Part shown: piece by piece, positions 57,063-64,000 of the stretch
How the letters are laid out: every line of letters begins with the position of its first letter
Numbering within the stretch: position 1 is the first letter of the stretch
Source: Uranotaenia lowii
Lineage: Eukaryota; Arthropoda; Insecta; Diptera; Culicidae
Assembly: GCF_029784155.1 (NCBI RefSeq)
Contig: NC_073692.1
Span: 278,772,413-278,836,412 of the forward strand
Reading direction: 5' to 3'
DNA: 64,000 bases
Position numbers and translations under genes: made by a program
The notes under the pieces: generated by a model
Seen by the model: only the letters and a program-made list of their open reading frames with translations
Database searches by the model: none
What the model was told of the DNA's origin: nothing

Positions 57063-57333
57063 TTTCCTACAGGACGTGGGAGTTTTTGCTTATATCATTG
57101 GGCATAATCTGCACGCTGTTAGCGGCATACCAATCCATAATATTTTTTCCTAAGGAGTTGTGCGTAACTCTCTTTAATCAACGGTGTTTAAATAAGCTGT
57201 TTATTTAAACACCGTTGATTAAAGAGAGCTACGCCCAACTCCTGAGGAAAAAATATCATGGATTGGTAGGCCGCTAACAACGTGCAGATTATGCTCAAGG
57301 ACATAAGCCAAAACTCCCACGTCCTGTAGGAAA
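57063..57333. repeat. 271-bp near-perfect hairpin
   Basis: Arms of about 133 bp meet at TTTAAATAAGCTGTTTATTTAA (about 57186-57207), leaving almost no loop. The ends are TTTCCTACAGGACGTGGG and complement. Scattered mismatches suggest moderate age. A foldback MITE is most likely; a transcribed copy would form a long hairpin RNA. Confidence 0.88.
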
Positions 57334-60096
57334 AAACCTTTAAAGTTTATCATGAAACTGATCATTTGTTTTGTAAAAACTATATATCACGCTGAACATA
57401 AACACTACCTAGGTTGTTTCAAATATGGATAAATATTTGTAAACTTGCCCTATGAAAAGCTTTTGTGTTGGATATTCTAATTATTTGAGCGGTTAATATC
57501 GGATGAGGCTAGACAAAAGATATAAGAGCTAGTCATTGTTGACCACCTCCAGTTGAACTAAAACAACCGAACCAGACTGCATTCATTGTATTATTCATAG
57601 ATTCCATCGTCCCCGTGTGGCTGCTCAAACAAACTGCATGGGCGTCAACGATGGACGAGAACGACGACGACGACACAATTAGGATAAGTTGAGACAGACA
57701 TGGCTTTCAAACAAACTCCGACCGGGCCCAGGTTGGTCGTTCCGGCTGACAAGTATTAATTTCCATATTACGAACACTTATTATATTCCTCGAAAAAAAA
57801 CGAAATGAAAAGAAACCCCTTTTCATTTCCGACCAAAGGTCGACATACGTTGAACCTTCGTTGCAAAAAACGAAATTCATGAAAAGCAATTTATTACCCC
57901 GGATGCCTGGATCTTCTTTCTGCGCGTGGATTTCCATCGTCATCAGCGCCAGCAGCATCAGGAAGAAAGAAAAACGCTACACAACAATATGTTCTCTCGA
58001 CGACGGACGACGGCAGCACTCGTTGCGATTTTCCCGGTAATCTGTGAATAGTGCAGTAAACCCGGACGATCTGAACCCTTTGATGCTCCCCTGATCCCGG
58101 CTTTCTAACTTCCTCTGCACCTGCGCCTGTTTGCTACTGGCGGCGGCGGGCTTGCAGTTCACACAATCAGGAAATGTCGGATTGGGCCATATTCTAACTA
58201 ACATAGGAACAGAACAGAAGTTTGGGTAGGAAGAACCTCTTCGATTGCATCGTTCCAGAACGAGACTTTACTTGAATGTACGACGAGTTCACATTGTATG
58301 GTTTCCGAGTTTGAAATTGGATGCCTGTCTCATGCTGGCCGTGACCAGGGCCACTACCGTCGTTATGACTTGTCCTTTCCCTTCAAGCAGCTTCCGCAAA
58401 GAGTTTGTCCGTGGTGCATGATGCCATTTTGGGTGGGTGGTGTGCAACAGAAATCCACATGATAGATCTTCATCGTTAGACGACTGATTCAGTATGTACT
58501 CGCTCTTGGCTCTTGCTTTGGGTGGCGTTGTGTGGAGGCTCTTGTAGTGGAATGTTGTGGGTTGTTGAAGTTGAGTTGGAGAAAGGAGAAATTGAACATC
58601 CACACCACCCACCGAGGGCGTGTTGTGGTGGTATTTTTTTCGGGTACCGAACTACAGCCATCCACTAGGATACGGAGGAATGTATCCCGTGGTGCTCTTG
58701 ATAAATTCATGTGTAGGTTAGGGATACAAAAACCATCCTAACAGTCCTGGTCCTGCCTGGGCACATAGTGGTGGTAACTTTGTTGTTCGGTGTTATTGCT
58801 GTTATTATTTCTTCTATTATGGGTGTGTTGTGCCTTACCACCCCGTAGCTCAGCTCAGCCTGGTCTGGTGGTGTGAAGGTGGTAGATACATAAAAAGACC
58901 ATGCATACTCTCACTCCGTTCCGTGCCGAAGTTGGTAATGTTTAAAAACAAACTGCTGTTGTTGAGAGCCGGTAATCAAATACCAATTCCCCGAACCCCG
59001 AACGGTGTGGGTTTTCTGCTTCCAACCAACCAACAATGAGGCTGGTGTTCGGTGCGTGTCTCTGTAGGAGTGTGATTTCCTTCCTCCCCATCGCCGTGAT
59101 GTATAAAACGACCATAAAACCAACACCAGCCATGAGGCACGTGAATAAGGCGAATCAAGAGGCATCTATACTGACTGACAGTGTGGGATGCACTTGGCGC
59201 GAATACTGACTGACTCACTGACTGATATGGATGTTGTGTTCGGGTCAGGTTTAAATCGTAGGCCGGAAGGTGCGTTCCTACGTACGATAGGTTGGTAGAT
59301 GAGGACCGATTTTGTGTAAATATAGTGTCATTGATTAAGAACGAAACTCCCATGAGTATGTGTATCAAAACAAAACGATATAAACATTGATCGGGTATGA
59401 TAGGATTTTATAGATATTTTTAAATTTTAATAAGGACCATGTTATTTCTTTGGATCCGGTAAGGCTTACAATTATTTCAAGTTTCTTATGGATTTTAGTT
59501 TTGGACGTTTGCCTTCGATGAACATGGATCGAGTATCGTTTGTATGGTGAAATTCTCGTCAACCTGACAAACTTGTCACATTTGGAATTTTACTCACATA
59601 CTCTTTAGTATTGTATCAGTCCTTTGTAATCCTAATCCAACTTAAAAAATATCTGGAACACAAATAAGCATTTTTAGTAGAGATGAAGGCACTAATTGAC
59701 CTATTTCAGTTTCTTTTCTCCTCAATTCGTAGATTATTATTTTTTTTTCGTAGATTAAGAATGTTGAATAGCTTCGTAAACTATCCAATTCCTGTCAACA
59801 CCAATAACTTCACAAAAGTGATCTTCTCAGTAAGCAGTTCTATCTTAGTGTAGATCTTGGCCAATGGGGTTTGAAGCGCCAGAAATGTTTTTAAACATTC
59901 GGAAATGAATTCATGTCTGCTAACCGAATATTACTCTACACTATGAGAGTAATCCTCTCGTTTAGAAGCATCTACGAATCCTTCTGCGTTGCTCCTACAA
60001 CTGGCCCTCTGGATCTCTGCGCTGTTGATTCTGGCATTTGGCTGATCTCTGAACTAGAAATTTCATGAAGCACCATAGCCTTTTCTTAAACTTACC
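57334..60096. other. unique sequence with GC-rich island 57.6-59.2 kb
   Basis: 57590-59200 is GC-rich with overlapping frames on both strands and repeated CCACC/GGTGG-type runs. There is no domain or splice structure that I trust. From 59360 the sequence is AT-rich. Confidence 0.4.
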
Positions 60097-60230
60097 CTGT
60101 GATGCCACATTTAAATCGGTATTATCAAGCCCGAAAAAATCGGTATTCGGTTTAGAAATTCCAAAAATACAAAAAAATTTCGTCAAAAATTAGAATAAAT
60201 ATCGGAAAATCGGTATGTGTGGCATCGCTG
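60097..60230. mobile_element. 134-bp hAT-like MITE
   Basis: GTGATGCCACA on the left and CGATGCCACA (reverse complement) on the right, each followed by AATCGGTAT-type subterminal repeats, resembles the ends of the hAT-like element at 27881. No matching 8-bp flank is visible, so this is weaker. Confidence 0.45.
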
Positions 60231-60951
60231 CTACTGACAGGAATGCGGTAAAGACTCCGTGTAATCCACTCATGCTCGAAAGTAACTCTCTCTAACAAAC
60301 TTGTGTTTCAGTCCGCGTGTTGCTTGTAATATGACAAAATTAAAATTATCAACATGTTACTTCAGTGATTGCGTCGTCAGGTAGAATTTTCGTTTACCCG
60401 CAGAATTTCTATTTTTTTTTTCGATAATCCGTAGATTTCGAGTATCGATCCGTAGAAGTGCTTAAAATCCGTAAATCTACGGAGCAATCCGCTGCTGATC
60501 ATCAAAGAGCGAACGGGCCAAGATGGTCAACAGTCTCAGTTCTGCGCACGGTAAAATCCTTTTCGAGAGATGTTTCTTTTTTCTAACGTTTACCTAGGAT
60601 ATCGTCGAAGCCTACTTGAGGATCGTGAATGCTTTCGGATCATGGTCGTTGTTGACTCCAAAATTGAAAATTTTAGTAAAATTTGGGTAAACGATATGAG
60701 AAGGCAGAAACCTGTGCTGGTAAGATCCCATAAAAAACTAACACCTATGTCTCTGAATAATGTTTTTTGTTGTGAAAAGCGAATAATTCTACATTTTTCT
60801 TGTGAAAAATGATAAGATAATACCTGAATCAGAAAAATAGTTTGCTTAATAGCGGCACGTTATCCAGGCATACGGAAAAAATTGTGCCCAGTCATTTGTT
60901 CAGGATCACTATTTTTTCGCAAAACATTACATCGATCCTGTATTACGACCA
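60231..60951. other. no gene recognised
   Basis: AT-rich. Short repeats of CCGTAGATTTCG/CCGTAAATCTACGG at 60430-60485. No coding evidence beyond an 80-codon frame without features. Confidence 0.4.
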
Positions 60952-61090
60952 AGGGATTGAAATCAAGAGAGAATTCTTTGCATTTGGAGTGGTAATGATC
61001 AAAATTCCACAACTGCTTCACAAATTGCAACAATTAGCATTTTCACTCTCTCTGAGCATTGGTTTCTCTCATTTGAACTCAAATCTTCTA

Positions 61091-62093
61091 CAGGGTGACA
61101 AAAAAGTCCGGTCACACAGGAAAATCTCAATATTTCAAAGAATAAGAAGAAAATCAGAATCTGGCTTTCATAACTTTATTCAGTAACTCATAAAGATACT
61201 TCACAGACGGTATCTTAGAATTACACCACCTTTCTCTAATCTAACGAGCTTCAGACGTCTCGGAAAGTGGTCGCAGGCTACGCGCACGTGCTCCATTGGC
61301 ATCTCGTCCCAGATTTTCCTGATAACTTGCTCGAATTGCTCCAGTTTACCTCTCTTGCAAATGGCTCCCTAAACCATCACTGACGTCTTATTTTGGAACC
61401 GGGAAACGTTCAGCTTGTCCGTAGGAGCTTGCTGGAGGCTCACATTCCAAACTCGATCATTTGACGATTGACTGTTTGCTCCAAAACGAACAGCTTCTCG
61501 TCCGAAAAATTGATCTCGTCATCTGCGCGCCAACCGATCAACTCCCGCGACCATTGGTACCTCTTGTCCATTGTAGCTTTGGTAACCCCATGAACCACCT
61601 GTTTTTTGTACGGTGTACGTTTGAAATCCTTGCGCAGAAGCAGGCGGATTTATTCTCGGTTCATTTTGAGGTTCCTGGCCAGCTTCCGTACAGATTGGGC
61701 GGGATTCCGGCTAATCCGGTCTCGAAAAATCTTTATCAGCCTTGGAGTTCTCACAGACCTTGGTCGTCCAGATCGTGCCTTGTCCTCGGTGCCTTCGGTC
61801 TCTAGGTACCGATTTTTGGTCCGGTACACGAATTTCCGGTTGATTCCGAGAGGTTTTAGATGTTTGAATATGTGTCCGGGTTTGAACCCTTTCACATATT
61901 CAGCGATAACAGCTGCTCTAAACTCTGCCATACCTCACAACTCGATGTAAACAAACTGCACAGAAACGAAACTTTGCCACTTTTGGCAGCGAAGTTAGCC
62001 CTTTCATTTGACATATAGATGGCACCAGAGAGATGCAACGTGTAGGCTAACGGCGACCCCAACAAAGTGTGACCGGACTTTTTTGTCACCCTG
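61091..62093 (-). mobile_element. mariner/Tc1-type transposon, internally deleted
   Basis: Perfect terminal inverted repeats of 27 bp starting CAGGGTGACAAAAAAGTCCG, and TA on both sides (61089-61090, 62094-62095). The length of 1003 bp is shorter than the usual 1.3 kb, because the transposase middle is missing. The related empty site at 6531 confirms the target. Confidence 0.93.
61201..61931 (-). pseudogene. mariner transposase, deleted and frameshifted
   Basis: ATG at 61931. The first 93 codons give an intact N-terminal DNA-binding region (MAEFRAAVIAEYVKGFKPGH, then KARSGRPRSVRTPR, the hinge between the two helix-turn-helix units). The end of the gene is recognisable at 61390-61201 (LEQFEQVIRKIWDEMPMEHV to ILRYRL and a stop). 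Between them the catalytic core is largely deleted, with a stop inside the MVWGA block. It cannot encode an active enzyme, but its ends could be moved in trans. Confidence 0.85.
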
Positions 62094-62183
62094 TAATTAT
62101 CTCTAACAAATTGTCACAAATTCAATCATTGGCTGCACAATTGTTGTGATCATTGACGAATTTTCCCCCTTCATATCAATTCT

Positions 62184-63723
62184 CCGATTATGACTTAACT
62201 TAGCTTTTAATTACATTTTCCAACTTCTGACAAACAAGCTGATTTTGGCTTTATGGCCACTGACTATGGTCGCTCGGGCCTCTGACTATAGCCATAAGAG
62301 CCTTTGACTTTGTTACCGATACCGGTGATGGTTGGTTGGGATAGAGATTCTAGTGCTACTATTGGCTCGACCCTTCGGAAAAACTACTTCGTTACCAAAG
62401 AGAGCTACTGGATCATTTTTCCCATTGTGACCCGTTCGTTTCTTAACAGTAAACTTTGATACAGTTAGGATATAAATCAGAAGAGAATATCAAAATGAAG
62501 TTAACATTTTTTAGGCTAATCTCAAGAGTCGGAGAAGTTAAATTCAATGTACTTGAATAAGTTATTTATTTATTTATTATTTATTTATTTATTATTGTTT
62601 TAAGAGATGCCTTAACCCTTTCCTTCCCATGGTAGCACAGGTGATCCACAACTTTGCACAGCTCGCATTTGAACTGGGCGCTTTGGATCAACACCATTTT
62701 TCACCGAATGTGTAGATATGAGTGAAGAAACATCGCACGAAATTTGAAGAAAATTGGTTCGCTAGGTTTTGCTTGGCAGATCAAAAGCTGCAAAAAAGTC
62801 GGATTTTTTTCGAATTTAAATCAAGTCGTCATTTGTTGTTCAATAACTTGACAAGTTTTTATAATTTCCTTCAAATAAAATTACTGACGTGCAAAAGATT
62901 GCTTATGCAAGCAGAATCAAATGATGGTTTGCTTAGATTTCAACTAAAACATATAAATTTTTGAGTAAGTAAAGTGGATCACTGGTGATACACTGGGAAC
63001 AAAACGTACTTTTCTTCTTATGAAGCTTCTTATCAATACTCCAGAAAATCATTTCGTTAACAAAAAATCGCTTCAGGATAGTAATTCATCTGCTTAAATG
63101 ACCACATGTTTTGAAATATTTGTAAAAGTAAAAGTATTTGTAAAAGTGATTTTCTCGAAAAACGGCATGTTCTGTTTTCCTTGCGCAAAGTGTCATGGCG
63201 GCCAATTGTTCAAGGCAAAAATGAAAATTTCAAATATTTCAATAGATAGACTTTCCGAGGTTTTTTATCCAATAGGATCGTTTTAGTTTGTGATCAATGA
63301 AGTGATGAAATTCCATGTTTTTTTGCAATTATTTCCTGTTTTTCATTTGCACTCTATGTGTTGTTATCTTCCCAATGGAGCACATATGATCCACCTCAAA
63401 ACGCAAATTTATCAAATGGATCATTAAAGAAGGCTTAAATTATGCATCTTTTGTTCTAGAACTTTAGCTGTAAATCAATATTTCTATTTTTAAAACGTGA
63501 AAAACCTCGGGGGAAGGAAAGGGTTAACCTATTTTTAAATGATTATTGCTTAGACATAGCAAAATAAAAAATTCTAGCACACTCATTAAAATAACGGTTA
63601 CATGTGTCTATTGGATTGTCGTAGCCATACATGGTTCGATGAGATGGAATCCAAAGAAGCATTTGATTCCGCAGTGGGCGTGTAGGAGCATACAAATTTA
63701 TGCAATCCAGGAGATCGTTGTTT
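62184..63723. other. AT-rich, no gene recognised
   Basis: It includes a TTATTTATTTATT run at about 62562-62600. The phrase AACCCTTTCCTTCCCATGG near 62613 and its complement near 63510 (GGAAGGAAAGGGTTAA) may be the ends of one insertion of about 0.9 kb. No gene. Confidence 0.4.
62562..62600. repeat. TTATTTA microsatellite
   Basis: A run of TTTA/TTATTTA units. Confidence 0.9.
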
Positions 63724-64000
63724 TCAATATTGCCGCTCAGTAAATCGAATGTGAATCAGGTTACATCGATGTTCATAAGGAGTCTCGTCTTCGGAATTCC
63801 AGTTAAGTTTCCGAAGAGCAAATCGAACAAACGCTCGCTGGACACCTTCGAGAGATTGACTCAAAGTCAGTTGGAAAGGGGCCCATACTGGAGCTGCGTA
63901 TTCAAGTATACTTCCGACAATCGAACAATAAAGTGTTTTAAGTGCATACACGTCGTTGAAATGGATTGTGTTGCGACAAAGGATATCAAGCATAGCGTAA
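63724..64000 (-). pseudogene. LINE reverse transcriptase C-terminal fragment (cut by window edge)
   Basis: The minus strand is open from the window edge to a stop at 63724. It includes ALKTLYCSIVGSILEYAAPVW and VQRAFVRFALRKLNW, then YEHRCNLI, a block found after the reverse transcriptase domain in R1/Jockey/I-type LINEs (LY..LV.P.LEYA..VW, .VQ..F.R). It may extend upstream beyond the window; downstream the frame ends and no RNase H follows. Confidence 0.8.

Larger units (their letters stand above)
60952..62183. repeat. dispersed repeat occupied by mariner
   Basis: 60952-61090 plus 62096-62183 are homologous to 6393-6620. The mariner at 61091-62093 interrupts it at CTTCTA/ATTATCTC. Confidence 0.8.

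Overview
This window looks like gene-poor, repeat-dense euchromatin from a dipteran, most likely a mosquito of the Aedes/Culex kind. That assignment is an inference. It rests on the mix of an intact BEL/Pao element, a copia element, Tc1/mariner relics, R1/I-type LINE tails and many small terminal-inverted-repeat (TIR) elements, on the 60-80 nt introns, and on the AT-rich background broken by GC-rich islands. I see no rRNA, no functional tRNA gene, no CRISPR array and nothing bacterial.

Layout. 1-700 is a 15-bp minisatellite. 1.3-8.9 kb holds stacked small DNA elements and LINE tails: a 254-bp TA-flanked MITE; a 1-kb TA-flanked element (2354-3372) that carries a spliceable two-exon gene start; a 294-bp hairpin; a LINE tail split by a 1.65-kb element with 9-bp target-site duplications (4310-5958), which itself contains an 836-bp palindrome; and a second LINE tail with an RNase H domain. 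8.9-17.7 kb is a TIR element interrupted by a complete, apparently intact BEL/Pao retrotransposon (10225-17150, minus strand). 17.85-18.55 kb is a pair of inverted TGAGACC arrays. 18588-22662 is a copia retrotransposon (minus) with identical LTRs but a broken gag-pol. 22.9-28.8 kb contains further TIR elements, with Harbinger-like and hAT-like insertions inside a larger unit.

Host gene. From 29.7 kb the sequence is GC-richer. At 32390-32700 there is a well-formed exon with a start codon (32575) and 42 open codons ending at a strong splice donor. I read the rest of the window as probably the long intron, or introns, of this plus-strand gene. It holds GC-rich islands near 33.1, 34.9, 39.5, 42.7-43.8, 50.5-53.0 and 57.6-59.2 kb, and one of these has a TATA/initiator-like promoter (43686-43725). 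I could not identify the gene.

The later part carries more foldback and MITE insertions: the 'GTCCCATATG' foldback (35537-36550), a 'TTTTGGCAACA' MITE (36700-37295), a foldback with tRNA-like arms (37564-38135), two Tc1-like transposase relics (41.2 and 45.4 kb), a second copy of the 4562 palindrome (48720-49441), a 1.5-kb foldback whose arms are tandem arrays (53949-55464), a 271-bp hairpin (57063-57333), a deleted mariner (61091-62093) whose paralogous empty site lies at 6531, and a LINE reverse transcriptase fragment running off the right edge.

The most unusual signals are the host-like exons carried inside small TIR elements (2.6-2.9 kb and probably 9.1-9.7 kb), the density of long inverted repeats able to form double-stranded RNA, and the PHD finger at the start of the BEL polyprotein.
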